Source of the DNA: Archivesica marissinica
Lineage: Eukaryota; Mollusca; Bivalvia; Venerida; Vesicomyidae
Length of the DNA stretch: 64,000 nt
Reading direction: 5' to 3'
Assembly (NCBI GenBank): GCA_014843695.1
Contig: CM026390.1
Coordinates: 98,986,362-99,050,361, forward strand
Of this stretch, positions 36,650-49,155 are shown one piece after another (position 1 is the first letter of the stretch; each line of letters opens with the position of its first letter). The notes below the pieces were generated by a model that saw only the letters and a program-made list of their open reading frames with translations, was not told where the DNA came from and did no database searches. Made by a program: the position numbers and the translations under genes.

Positions 36650-36945
36650 CAGACCTAATGTTTAAAACCTGATTGGGTAGATTGCTCGCGACGACGGGCA
36701 GACCTAATGTTTAAAACCTGATTGGGTAGATTGCTCGCGACGACGGGCAGACCTAATGTTTAAAACATGATTGGGTAGATTGCTCGCAACGACGGGCAGA
36801 CCTAACGTTTAAAACATGATTGGGTAGATTGCTCGCGATGACGGGCAGACTTAACGTTTAAAACCTGATTGGGTAGATTGCTCGCGACGACGGGCAGACC
36901 TAACGTTTAAAACATGATTGGGTAGATTGCTCGTGCCGACCTAAT
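36650..36945. repeat. 49-bp array, 6 units
   Basis: The unit contains AGACCTAATGTTTAAAACCT, GATTGGGTAGATTGCTCGCG and ACGACGGGC. Each unit has a TCGCGA site. The last unit is truncated. Confidence 0.93.
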
Positions 36946-37335
36946 GTTAATGCTTGATAGGGTACATTGCTGACATTGATATACTTATAGATGCAAATAC
37001 TTGTAGTGGTAGGCAGTTGTATATGTACTGGAGTTGAATGCATACTTCAGGTAGAGTAGCAATGAAGGCACATCATTCTGTGTTCAGCTATACTCTGTAA
37101 AATTTGAAAAGTCGCCCGCCAATAAGCATGTACGGCTTGATCAAAGATTGGTTTACCATGTTCAATTTGTTCTGCATTAATGGCCGTATACAGCCAATTA
37201 TAGAATCTGTGTACCAGACCTACATGGATAGATTATCTTGTACAGGGCTTGTATACCACCTCGTCCTCAGAAAGGTCAAGTCATTATATGTAGAACGCTT
37301 TTTTCACTCTTTGTGATAATGCTTTGATGATGTAA
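36946..37335. other. intergenic spacer
   Basis: Nothing recognisable; the 70-codon frame from 37104 has no domain or splice context. Confidence 0.4.
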
Positions 37336-38240
37336 TTGATATGTAATATACACCATACCAGTAAAATAATGGATGAATTATTCCTGATATGTAATATACA
37401 CCATACCAGTAAAATAATGGATGAATTATTCCTGATATGTAATATACACCATACCAGTAAAATAATGGATGAATTATTCCTGATATGTAATATACACCAT
37501 ACCAGTAAAATAATGGTAGAATAATTCCCGATATGTAATATACACCATACCAGTAAAATAATGGTAGAATAATTCCCGATATGTAATATACACCATACCA
37601 GTAAAATATTGGTAGAATAATTCCCGATATGTAATATACACCATACCAGTAAAATAATGGTAGAATAATTCCTGATATTTAATATACACCATACCAGTAA
37701 AATAATGGTAGAATAATTCCCGATATGTAATATACACCATACCAGTAAAATATTGGTAGAATAATTCCCGATATGTAATATACACCATACCAGTAAAATA
37801 ATGGTAGAATAATTCCTGATATTTAATATACACCATACCAGTAAAATAATGGTAGAATAATTCCCGATATGTAATATACACCATACCAGTAAAATATTGG
37901 TAGAATAATTCCCGATATGTAATATACACCATACCAGTAAAATAATGGTAGAATAATTCCCGATATGTAATATACACCATACCAGTAAAATATTGGAAGA
38001 ATTATTCCCGATATGTAATATACACCATACCAGTAAAATATTGGAAGAATTATTCCTACGTAATATACACCATACCAGTAAAATATTGGAAGAATTATTC
38101 CTGATATGTAATATACACCATACCAGTAAAATATTGGAAGAATTATTCCTACGTAATATACACCATACCAGTAAAATATTGGAAGAATTATTCCTGATAT
38201 GTAATATACACCATACCAGTAAAATAATGGTGGATTGATG
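37336..38240. repeat. 48-bp array, about 19 units
   Basis: The unit is GATATGTAATATACACCATA, CCAGTAAAATAATGGATGAA, TTATTCCT. Variants GGTAGAATAATTCCC and GGAAGAATTATTCCT define three zones. The multiple-of-three length leaves frames open on both strands. Confidence 0.95.
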
Positions 38241-38750
38241 GTAGAATAATGGAAGAATAATGTAGTAATGATGCTCACCTTGTTGAATTGTTCTGTGTGG
38301 TGCATGTCCATCTTGTACAGTTAATTGCAATATGATAAACAACTAGAATAATTTTGTTACATAATATATAAAGATCTTATTATAGTTAAGCCATTTCTAT
38401 TACACCTTAATATAATAGAACGTGTATTACTTTTAATCGCGTATAACGTGATCGTGGCATTACCATGGAAACTTGTTGATTGCTAACATGGCTGTTGCAA
38501 ACTGTGTTGTGTACCTGTGTAAATTGTTTATGTTTTTGTTGCATTGTGTTTACACGGATCTACATTCAGTTTTTGTCTTTCAATTTGTGTTAGTGTCATT
38601 CCTATGATATGAAGCCGTATGTTTTATACATGTATATTTAATGTTTTCATGGCTTTTGCGACTACTTATTTTCTAGTATTATGTTTTCTTTTTATCTTTA
38701 CTCTTTTATAGTTATTACAGAAATTATGTACATTATGTGTATGTGGATTA
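38241..38750. other. intergenic spacer
   Basis: AT-rich, nothing recognisable. Confidence 0.4.
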
Positions 38751-39268
38751 TGTGTGTGCTAGTGTTCATGTGTGTGCTGGGACTGTAAATGTGTGTGCCG
38801 GTGTTCATGTGTGTGCTGGACTGTACATGTGTGTGCCGGTGTTCATGTGTGTGCTGGGACTGTAAATGTGTGTGCCGGTGTTCATGTGTGTGTCGGTGTT
38901 CATGTGTGTGCTAGACTGTACATGTGTGTGCCGGTGTTCATGTGTGTGCTGGTGTTCATGTGTGTGCTGGACTGTACATGTGTGTGCCGGTGTTCATGTG
39001 TGTGCTGGTGTTCATGTGTGTGCTGGACTGTAAATGTGTGTGCCGGTGTTCATGTGTGTGCCAGTGTACATGTGTGTGCCGGTGTTCATGTGTGTGCCGG
39101 TGTACATGTGTGTGCTGGGACTGTAAATGTGTGTGCCGGTGTACATGTGTGTGCACCGGTGTTCATGTGTGTACCGGTGTTTATGTGTGTGCTGGTGTAC
39201 ATGTGTGTGCTGGTGTTCATGTGTGTGCCGGTGTTCATGTGTGTGCCGGTGTTCATGTGTGTGCTGGT
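38751..39268. repeat. 18-bp GT-rich array
   Basis: The unit is GTGTGTGCCGGTGTTCAT with GTGTGTGCTGGACTGTACAT variants, about 28 units. The + frame is open by unit length. Confidence 0.92.
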
Positions 39269-39636
39269 GAACAGACAAGATATATACAGTAGATTGTATA
39301 GAATGTATGAACAGACAAGATATATACAGTGGATTGTATAGAATGTATGAACAGACAAGATATATACAGTAGATTGTATAGAATGTATGAACAGACAAGA
39401 TATATACAGTAGATTGTATAGAATGTATGAACAGACAAGATATATACAGTGGATTGTATAGAATGTATGAACAGACAAGATATATACAGTGGATTGTATA
39501 GAATGTATGAACAGACAAGATATATACAGTAGATTGTATAGAATGTATGAACAGACAAGATATATACAGTAGATTGTATAGAATGTATGAACAGACAAGA
39601 TATATACAGTAGATTGTATAGAATGTATGTACAGAA
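39269..39636. repeat. 40-bp array, 9 units
   Basis: The unit is GAACAGACAAGATATATACA plus GTAGATTGTATAGAATGTAT, almost identical across units. It directly abuts the 18-bp array. Confidence 0.95.
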
Positions 39637-39886
39637 ACTTTCCCTGAATGCAAGTATTTCAGTGCTTAGTGATAAAAGAGTTTATTTATATGCAATTAGT
39701 GTTAATACATCTAAATTGGTTGTTTCCCAGTATCTACTGGAGTAGTCCAATGATTGGAATAAAATGCCCATAATGTGTTGATGTGTTCATCAGCTGATTG
39801 GTTACTGGTCACAACTAGACTTGTCCCTAATCACTTGACCACACTGATTTGATCATTAACTTGTTGGCTGATGAAGACGTTGTATC
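39637..39886. other. intergenic spacer
   Basis: Unique sequence, nothing recognisable. Confidence 0.4.
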
Positions 39887-41475
39887 GGGTGAAACCAGCA
39901 GTACTAGTGGGAACCGGTGAGACCTGCAGTACTAGTGGGAACCGGTGAGACCAGCAGTACTAGTGGGAACCAGTGAGACCTGCAGTACTAGTGGGAACCG
40001 GTGAGACCTGCAGTACTAGTGGGAACCGGTGAGACCTGCAGTACTAGTGGGAACCGGTGAGACCTGCAGTACTAGTGGGAACGGGTGAAACCAGCAGTAC
40101 TAGTGGGAACCAGTGAGACCTGCAGTACTAGTGGGAACCGGTAAGACATGCAGTACTAGTGGGAACCGGTGAGACCTGCAGTACTAGTGGGAACCGGTAA
40201 GACATGCAGTACTAGTGGGAACCGGTAAGACATGCAGTACTAGTGGGAACCAGTGAGACCTGCAGTACTAGTGGGAACCGGTGAGACCTGCAGTACTAGT
40301 GGGAACCGGTAAGACATGCAGTACTAGTGGGAACCGGTGAGACCTGCAGTACTAGTGGGAACCGGTGAGACCTGCAGTACTAGTGGGAACCAGTGAGACC
40401 TGCAGTACTAGTGGGAACTGGTGAGACCTGCAGTACTAGTGGGAACCGGTAAGACATGCAGTACTAGTGGGAACCGGTGAGACCTGCAGTACTAGTGGGA
40501 ACCAGTGAGACCTGCAGTACTTGTGGGAACCAGTGAGACCTGCAGTACTTGTGGGAACCAGTGAGACCTGTAGTACCAATGGGAACCGGTGAGACCTGTA
40601 GTACATGTGGGAACCAGTGAGACCTGTAGTACATGTGGAAACCAGTGAGACATGCAGTACCAATGGGAACCAGTGAGACCTGTAGTACATGTGGGAACCG
40701 GTGAGACCTGTAGTACTAGTGGGAACCAGTGAGACCTACAGTACTAGTGGGAACCAGTGAGACCTGCAGTACTAGTGGGAACCGGTAAGACATGCAGTAC
40801 CAATGGGAACCAGTGAGACATGCAGTACATGTGGGAACCGGTGAGACCTGCAGTACTAGTGGGAACCAGTGAGACCTACAGTACTAGTGGGAACCAGTGA
40901 GACCTGCAGTACTAGTGGGAACCGGTAAGACATGCAGTACCAATGGGAACCGGTGAGACCTGTAGTACATGTGGGAACCGGTGAGACCTGTAGTACATGT
41001 GGGAACCAGTGAGACATGCAGTACCAATGGGAACCAGTGAGACATGCAGTACCAATGGGAACCGGTGAGACCTGTAGTACATGTGGGAACCGGTGAGACC
41101 TGTAGTACATGTGGGAACCGGTGAGACCTGTAGTACATGTGGGAACCGGTGAGACCTGTAGTACATGTGGGAACCGGTGAGACCTGTAGTACATGTGGGA
41201 ACCGGTGAGACCTGTAGTACATGTGGGAACCGGTGAGACCTGTAGTACATGTGGGAACCGGTGAGACCTGTAGTACATGTGGGAACCGGTGAGACCTGTA
41301 GTACATGTGGGAACCGGTGAGACCTGTAGTACATGTGGGAACCGGTGAGACCTGTAGTACATGTGTGAACCGGTGAGACCTGTAGTACTAGTGGGAACCG
41401 GTGAGACCTGTAGTACATGTGGGAACCGGTGAGACCTGTAGTACATGTGGGAACCGGTGAGACCTGTAGTACTGC
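39887..41475. repeat. 28-bp array, about 56 units in two zones
   Basis: The unit is GAGACCTGCAGTACTAGTGG plus GAACCGGT. From about 40,950 the variant CCTGTAGTACATGTGGGAAC dominates, showing local homogenisation. Confidence 0.95.
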
Positions 41476-41767
41476 ACTAGATAGTGTAGTACTGCACTAG
41501 ATAGTCTTATTACAGTTACATGTGAAGTGTTTAGTTTATGTGCATGGCAATATCTAGTAGGTTAGAATGTAGTAACTGTAGATGCATAGCTACAGTCGTT
41601 CAAGGTCTACTGTGATTCTGCCAATCAATGTTCATTGATTTCTGTTCAAATGGAAGTATTGCAGAGATGGTGTTTCTGTTGTACAGTCTTTTGCATATAA
41701 TAATATATGAAGCTGTTTGTGGAAAACCATTATGCATTGGTTTTTAAAATGGTTGTTGTATGACTGA
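41476..41767. other. intergenic spacer
   Basis: A short duplication TAGTACTGCACTAGATAGT occurs twice at 41468-41505. Nothing else recognisable. Confidence 0.4.
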
Positions 41768-42013
41768 TTAACCCTTTCAACCCCACAGGCCTCTAAATAG
41801 GCTTATGAAAAGTGTAGATCCAGATGAGCCGGCTCATGACGAGCCGTCTCATCAGGATCTGCACTTTTTTGCCAGTAATAATTATTACTATTTTTAGATA
41901 AAATTACCCATTTTGATAAATGAACTGGTCCAAAGGTAATTTTCTTATTAATTTATTGGTCTGAAAATATCACGCACCAGTTCATGTCAGTTACTTGGGG
42001 TTGAATGGGTTAA
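41768..42013. mobile_element. piggyBac-like MITE with TTAA flanks
   Basis: TTAACCCTTTCAACCCCA on the left and TGGGGTTGAATGGGTTAA on the right are inverted repeats with one mismatch. They start with CCC next to TTAA, the hallmark target site and terminus of piggyBac elements. Inside is the perfect palindrome ATGAGCCGGCTCAT. At 246 bases it is non-autonomous. Confidence 0.72.
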
Positions 42014-43790
42014 TATTAATGAATACTGTTGCCGTCTGCCACATTGGAATATAACCATGTATTATAGTTGTTGTGGTGTAGTATTCATGTTGTGTATTAT
42101 CCACAGACTGGTGTCACAATGTTAAACATGTATTATATATGTTGCTGTGACATATGTGGACTATTATAGTCATACTCGTATCTAAATAGCAGATTCAACT
42201 ATTTTTCATGCAGGGGTTGTCTGTCCTGCCCGATGACAAATTTTACATTGAAATCTGTATGTACATGTACGAACCTCTGGGGGTAAATGTTACATACACA
42301 TTTGTAAATATGGACCTCTCTGGTCAGTGTTCCATTGAAATTTGCCTGGATATGGTTCCATTGAATTTATCTAGACACTGTTACATTGAACTTTATGTGG
42401 AAAATATTACATTGAAATGTGTCTGGATAATGTTACATTGAAATGTGTGTGTACCAACGTCTATGCTTAAAATCGACTCCTGAAATGATACAATAGTTTG
42501 AATTGATCGTTTTGTGTGCGTTTTCATTTCATTACACATGTATGTATTTGGGCATGCCATGATGGAATGTTAGATTCACATTTATTTGCGCCGACTTCAG
42601 TGACAATGGTTCTAGTTAGGAGCTTGTGTGTAGCAAATCTGTTTTTCTAGTTTTCAGAAACTTCATGGTGTTATATATACGTATTGTTTGAACATGGCTA
42701 TGTAACATTGTTATCAGGTCTCGTGAATATTGTGTTGTATGCGTGTATGTGGCTATATCATGCATCTAATGCTAAACGTACCAATTTATATTCATCTGTT
42801 TCTTATGCATTAAAGTGCTGTCAAACGATCTTACATATTTTATTGTCCCTGCCATTGAAAATGATGGAGATGCATTATGTGTTAACCCCGTCCATCCATT
42901 GTCAAACATTTAGCCTGATTTGAAAAGCTCTTTTCTGAAACTATGCTAGCTTGTGTATTGTCCCATGCGACAAGCTGAATAACCTGCCATAGTGCCCCAA
43001 TAGCATTAGAGTAATGGCCCTTTGATTGCAATTGTTCTGTAAAGTGGACTATCCAATCTGTCTGAAACTTAGCCAAGCTCTGTAACACCAGAGTTACTGC
43101 TCTTAACATTGTCAAAGTATAAGAAAAGGTCATAGTTAGGTATAATATTTGCACCTTATTACTAAACATTAGTTATACATTTATAACACCACTCTCACAG
43201 ATAGCAAAATTACTTATTTATATGTAAATGAAGTATAAATATGGCACGGGACAAGATTTACGAATTACTGACGTTTTTGGAAATCCAATATGCTTTGAAA
43301 TTCATGCTATAGACATATAATTGAGAATAAATGCTTTACGTTTGCTCTGGTGTCTGGCAATTCATTCCGTACACTATTCCATTTTATTGTGAGCTTTTTT
43401 GTTATCTTTGGTCATTGCTTTTAATAAAATGGCCTAAAATAAATCGTGTTTGTTCGCTTATCTTTCACTCCCTTCTATGTACCACTATATAACTTTATGT
43501 GGACATTTTCGTGAACATTATGTGTACTGATTTATCATCGTGCAAACGCTTTAAAAAATGGTTTTGGATTGTTGTCGTATACATTGTTAAGAAAAAGTAG
43601 TTCGGGTGGGTAGCTTTGTCTGAGGTAGTTGGGTCATCCAATGTTACCATGGCAACATTTTTTGTACTGTATTCGAGGGTCATAACTGTGAAATAAAGTG
43701 GTGGGTAGACACATTAGACATTACAAAACTGAAACTCGGTCTCAAGCTTTTGGATTTGCTGAATCATTAAATTTTGAGTTTGAAATCTGA
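42014..43790. other. intergenic AT-rich sequence
   Basis: At about 42230-42450 there are loose copies of TGTTACATTGAAATNTG. No splice-flanked or domain-bearing frame was found on either strand. Confidence 0.45.
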
Positions 43791-46700
43791 CATTCAATGG
43801 GTTAGGCCAGATACCATGTTTACATTCAATGGGTTAGGCCAGATACCATGTTTACATTCAATGGGTTAGGCCAGATACCATGTTTACATTCAATGGGTTA
43901 GGCCAGATACCATGTTTACATTCAATGGGTTAGGCCAGATACCATGCAATGGGTTAGGCCAGATACCATGTTTACATTCAATGGGTTAGGCCAGATACCA
44001 TGTTTACATTCAATGGGTTAGGCCAGATACCATGTTTACATTCAATGGGTTAGGCCAGATACCATGCAATGGGTTAGGCCAGATACCATGTTTACATTCA
44101 ATGGGTTAGGCCAGATACCATGTTGCCATGCAATGGGTTAGGCCAGATACCATGTAATGAGTTAGGCCAGATACCATGCAATGGGTTAGGCCAGATACAA
44201 TGTTGCCATGCAATGGGTTAGGCCAGATACCATGCAATGGGTTAGGCCAGATACCATGTTGCCATGCAATGGGTTTGGCCAGATACCATGTTGCCATGCA
44301 ATGGGTTAGGCCAGATACCATGCAATGAGTTAGGCCAGATACCATGTTGCCATGCAATGGGTTAGGTCAGATACCATGTTGCCATGCAATGAGTTAGGCC
44401 AGATACCATGCAATGGGTTAGGCCAGATACCATGTAATGAGTTAGGCCAGATACCATGTTGCCATGCAATGGGTTAGGCCAGATACCATGCAATGGGTTA
44501 GGCCAGATACCATGTTGCCATGCAATGAGTTAGGCCAGATACCATGCAATGGGTTAGGCCAGATACTATGTTGCCATGCAAGGTGTGAGGGTAGATACCA
44601 TGTTGCCATGCAAGGTGTGAGGGTAGTTGCCATGCAAGGTGTGAGGGCAGATACCATGTAAGGTGTGAGGGTAGATACCATGTTGCCATGCAATGTGTGA
44701 GGGTAGATACCATGTTGCCATGCAATGTGTGAGGGTAGATACTATGTTGCCATGCAAGGTGTGAGGGTAGATACCATGTTGCCATGCAATGTGCGAGGCC
44801 AGATACCATGTTGCCATGCTAGGTGCGAGGGTAGATACCATGTTGCCATGCAATGTGTGAGGGTAGATACCATGTTGCCATGCAATGTGCGAGGGCAGAT
44901 ACCATGTTGCCATGCAAGGTGTGAGTGTAGATACCATGTTGCCATGCAATGTGCGAGGGCAGATACCATGTTGCCATGCAATGTGTGAGGGTAGATACCA
45001 TGTTGCCATGCAAGGTGCGAGGTATATACCATGTTGCCATGCAAGGTGTGAGGGTAGATACCATGTTGCCATGCAAGGTGCGAGGTATATACCATGTTGC
45101 CATGCAAGGGTAGATACCATGTTGCCGTGCGAGGCCAGATACCATGTTGCCATGCAATGGGTTAGGTCAGATACCATGTTGCCATGCAATGGGTTAGGCC
45201 AGATACCATGCAATGAGTTAGGCCAGATACCATGTTGCCATGCAATGGGTTAGGTCAGATACCATGTTGCCATGCAATGAGTTAGGCCAGATACCATGCA
45301 ATGGGTTAGGCCAGATACCATGTAATGAGTTAGGCCAGATACCATGTTGCCATGCAATGGGTTAGGCCAGATACCATGTTGCCATGCAATGAGTTAGGCC
45401 AGATACCATGCAATGGGTTAGGCCAGATACTATGTTGCCATGCAAGGTGTGAGGGTAGATACCATGTTGCCATGCAAGGTGTGAGGGTAGTTGCCATGCA
45501 AGGTGTGAGGGCAGATACCATGTAAGGTGTGAGGGTAGATACCATGTTGCCATGCAATGTGTGAGGGTAGATACCATGTTGCCATGCAATGTGTGAGGGT
45601 AGATACTATGTTGCCATGCAAGGTGTGAGGGTAGATACCATGTTGCCATGCAATGTGCGAGGCCAGATACCATGTTGCCATGCTAGGTGCGAGGGTAGAT
45701 ACCATGTTGCCATGCAATGTGTGAGGGTAGATACCATGTTGCCATGCAATGTGCGAGGGCAGATACCATGTTGCCATGCAAGGTGTGAGTGTAGATACCA
45801 TGTTGCCATGCAATGTGCGAGGGCAGATACCATGTTGCCATGCAATGTGTGAGGGTAGATACCATGTTGCCATGCAAGGTGCGAGGTATATACCATGTTG
45901 CCATGCAAGGTGTGAGGGTAGATACCATGTTGCCATGCAAGGTGCGAGGTATATACCATGTTGCCATGCAAGGGTAGATACCATGTTGCCGTGCGAGGCC
46001 AGATACCATGTTGCCATGCAATGGGTTAGGTCAGATACCATGTTGCCATGCAATGAGTTAGGCCAGATACCATGTTGCCATGCAATGGGTTAGGCCAGAT
46101 ACCATGTTGCCATGCAATGAGTTAGGCCAGATACCATGTTATGGGTTAGGCCAGATACCATGTTGCCATGCAATGAGTTAGGCCAGATACCATGCAATGG
46201 GTTAGGCCAAATACCATGTAAGGTGTGAGGGTAGATACCATGTTGCCATGCAAGGTGTGAGGGTAGATACCATGTTGCCATGCAAGGTGTGAGGGCAGAT
46301 ACCATGTAAGGTGTGAGGGTAGATACCATGTTGCCATGCAATGTGTGAGTGTAGATACCATGTTGCCATGCAAGGTGTGAGGGTAGATACCATGTTGCCA
46401 TGCAATGTGCGAGGCCAGATACCATGTTAGGTGCGAGGGTAGATACCATGTTGCCATGCAAGGTGCGAGGGTAGATCCCATGTTGCCATGCAAGGTGCGA
46501 GGCCAGATACCATGTTGCCATGCAAGGTGTGAGTGTAGATACCATGTTGCCATGCAATGTGCGAGGGCAGATACCATGTTGCCATGCAATGTGTGAGGGT
46601 AGATACCATGTTGCCATGCAATGTGTGAGGGTAGATACCATGTTGCCATGCAATGTGCGAGGGTAGATACCATGTTGCCATGCAAGGTGTGAGGGTAGAT

Positions 46701-46890
46701 ACCATGTTGCCATGCAAGGTGCGAGGTATATACCATGTTGCCATGCAAGGTGTGAGGGTAGATACCATGTTGCCGTGCGAGGCCAGATACCATGTTAGGT
46801 GCGAGGGTAGATACCATGTTGCCATGCAAGGTGCGAGGGTAGATCCCATGTTGCCATGCAAGGTGCGAGGCCAGATACCATGGAACCACA
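43791..46890. repeat. 3.1-kb 32-bp array with an 864-base tandem block duplication
   Basis: The first 320 bases use TTCAATGGGTTAGGCCAGAT plus ACCATGTTTACA. Then TTGCCATGCAATGGGTTAGG-CCAGATACCATG and TTGCCATGCAATGTGTGAGG-GTAGATACCATG alternate. The block starting near 44,434 is repeated almost perfectly 864 bases further on (for example 44498-44809 with 45362-45673), and a rearranged third copy fills 46,200-46,880. Confidence 0.94.
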
Positions 46891-48041
46891 CTGGGTGCTG
46901 AAAATTAACAGCAGGGATGACTCGTTGTACATATCCTGCAATACAGTATCCTACAGGAAATGTTTGACTGAATAACAGTACATGAATGTAATCCAGGCTT
47001 CCCTAGAGTTGGGTGATGCAAAACTGTTACATGTCGAGTCCCCATATTATATCTACTTTATTAACTATTAAACCAAGATCTTTAGGCATGCAGCTTTCTG
47101 ATTGACTGAAGCAATAGTATGGGTTAGTTCAATGGGTCTGTTTTTGTTCTAATTACGATTTTGGGAGGATAGCACAGATATATGCAGTACAGAAGAACCG
47201 GGTATACTTGGGAAGTGGCTGGGTTTCCACCCGCCCCACCCACCCCCACTAAATATAGATAGAATGTCTGACTATTTCTGCAAAAATTAGAAATATCAAT
47301 AAATGTTATTTAATACCAACTTAACCAAGCTTATAAACAATTTAAATCAAGTTGTAAACGCTTAAAATAAACCCAATGGAGGCATTCGTTCTATCACAGA
47401 CTACGTCATTGGTCGGAATGTGTTACTCTCTCTGGAATATTGAATGTCATTTCAATTTATAAATTGAGTGTCACTGGTGGTCCCAGTACAACTATAAAGG
47501 TATGGATTTCCATCAGTGTTATGGAGAGAAAGGGAACTAAAACCTCATCTGCATCTTTAATAACTAAATATATCAAACAAAACAAGGAACTGGAATGCAT
47601 TTGAACATAAATAACATATTACCCTACATGGAATACTACAAATTGCACACAACATTTTGAAAATGATAATGCATTGCACTTTATATAATACACCATTCTT
47701 CATAAAATGTTCATCAGTATAGCAATTCGTGATCATAAAAACAGTTGTGTACGACAGGCATTATTGACAAAAACATGAATAATAAAACAAACGACAGGCA
47801 TTATGGCACAATATCTTGTGAAATACATTGACAAAAACATGAATAATAAAACAAACAGCTCATCTGACACCATTTTAACAACATCGATCATTCTTCCTAA
47901 ATATTGCTAAAATCTGACCAGTGAGTATGTGATACAATGAAAGAGGTGGACTACATTGTATGTTGGTTAAGATGAAAGATTCAAACACCGAATTGTTGAC
48001 ATTGGCGGGTACTGCCCTTATTTTTGCATAAACAAATGTAC
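46891..48041. other. intergenic spacer
   Basis: AT-rich. A local duplication of TGACAAAAACATGAATAATA with ACGACAGGCATTATGG lies at about 47,751-47,860. Confidence 0.45.
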
Positions 48042-48588
48042 AATGTTGCATCACCCTAGAGAAGCTTTAGATGAGCACATGTTGCATCACCCTAGAGAAG
48101 CTTTAGATGAGCACATGTTGCATCACCCTGGAGAAGCTTTAGATGAGCACATGTTGCATCACCCTGGAGAAGCTTTAGATGAGCACATGTTGCATCACCC
48201 TGGAGAAGCTTTAGATGAGCACATGTTGCATCACCCTGGAGAAGCTTTAGATGAGCACATGTTGCATCACCCTGGAGAAGCTTTAGATGAGCACATGTTG
48301 CATCACCCTGGAGAAGCTTTAGATGAGCACATGTTGCATCACCCTGGAGAAGCTTTAGATGAGCACATGTTGCATCACCCTGGAGAAGCTTTAGATGAGC
48401 ACATGTTGCATCACCCTGGAGAAGCTTTAGATGAGCACATGTTGCATCACCCTGGAGAAGCTTTAGATGAGCACATGTTGCATCACCCTGGAGAAGCTTT
48501 AGATGAGCACATGTTGCATCACCCTGGAGAAGCTTTAGATGAGCACATGTTGCATCACCCTGGAGAAGCTTTAGATGAGCACATGTTC
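48042..48588. repeat. 36-bp array, 15 units
   Basis: The unit is ATGTTGCATCACCCTGGAGA plus AGCTTTAGATGAGCAC, with a single A/G change in the first two units. One forward frame is open and would encode MLHHPGEALDEH repeats. No splice sites or coding context support a gene. Confidence 0.95.
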
Positions 48589-48760
48589 ACAGTCGCAGAC
48601 AAAATGTCCAAGTGAGTGTAAACTGGTGAACTAGTCGCAGACAAAATGTCCAAGTGAGTGTAAACTGGTGAACTAGTCGCAGACAAAATGTCCAAGTGAG
48701 TGTAAACTGGTGAACTAGTTGCAGACAAAATGTCCAAGTGAGTGTAAATGTGTGAACTGG
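48589..48760. repeat. 42-bp array, 4 units
   Basis: The unit is TCGCAGACAAAATGTCCAAG plus TGAGTGTAAACTGGTGAACTAG. Confidence 0.93.
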
Positions 48761-49155
48761 TCACACACAAAACGCCTTTCTAATCTAGTGACTTAGTTTT
48801 AAAAAAAGACATGGGCACCACAATATTAATAATGACTATGCAGAAAACTTCTACAAGATAGTATTGACTGATACACATTTAAAATGTAAAGGAAAACAAG
48901 AACAATTTGTACATGTTAACTGCGAAATATCATAATAGAATGACACGTTAGTAGAATATCGCCAAAATGTTTATATACATACAATGGAACTAATGAATGT
49001 GATCACTATAATCATAAGTATGTACAATGGAAAGAATGTCAACTAGATTCATACTGTTTAAAAGTTACAGGTAAATCGAAGTGATTGTCTACATTATGGC
49101 ACAATAATTAGGAATTAAACAACTTGATAATACTTCACTATACAAGATGATTGTA
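48761..49155. other. intergenic spacer
   Basis: AT-rich, nothing recognisable. Confidence 0.4.

Noticed and set aside
42208..42441. Possible small exon after TTTTTCATGCAG
   Set aside because: The frame is made of loose TGTTACATTGAAAT repeats and lacks a matching donor or homology.
48043..48615. 190-codon frame MLHHPGEALDEH repeated 15 times
   Set aside because: The multiple-of-three unit keeps the frame open. It has an ATG in every unit and no coding context. It could be a repeat protein only if transcript evidence existed.
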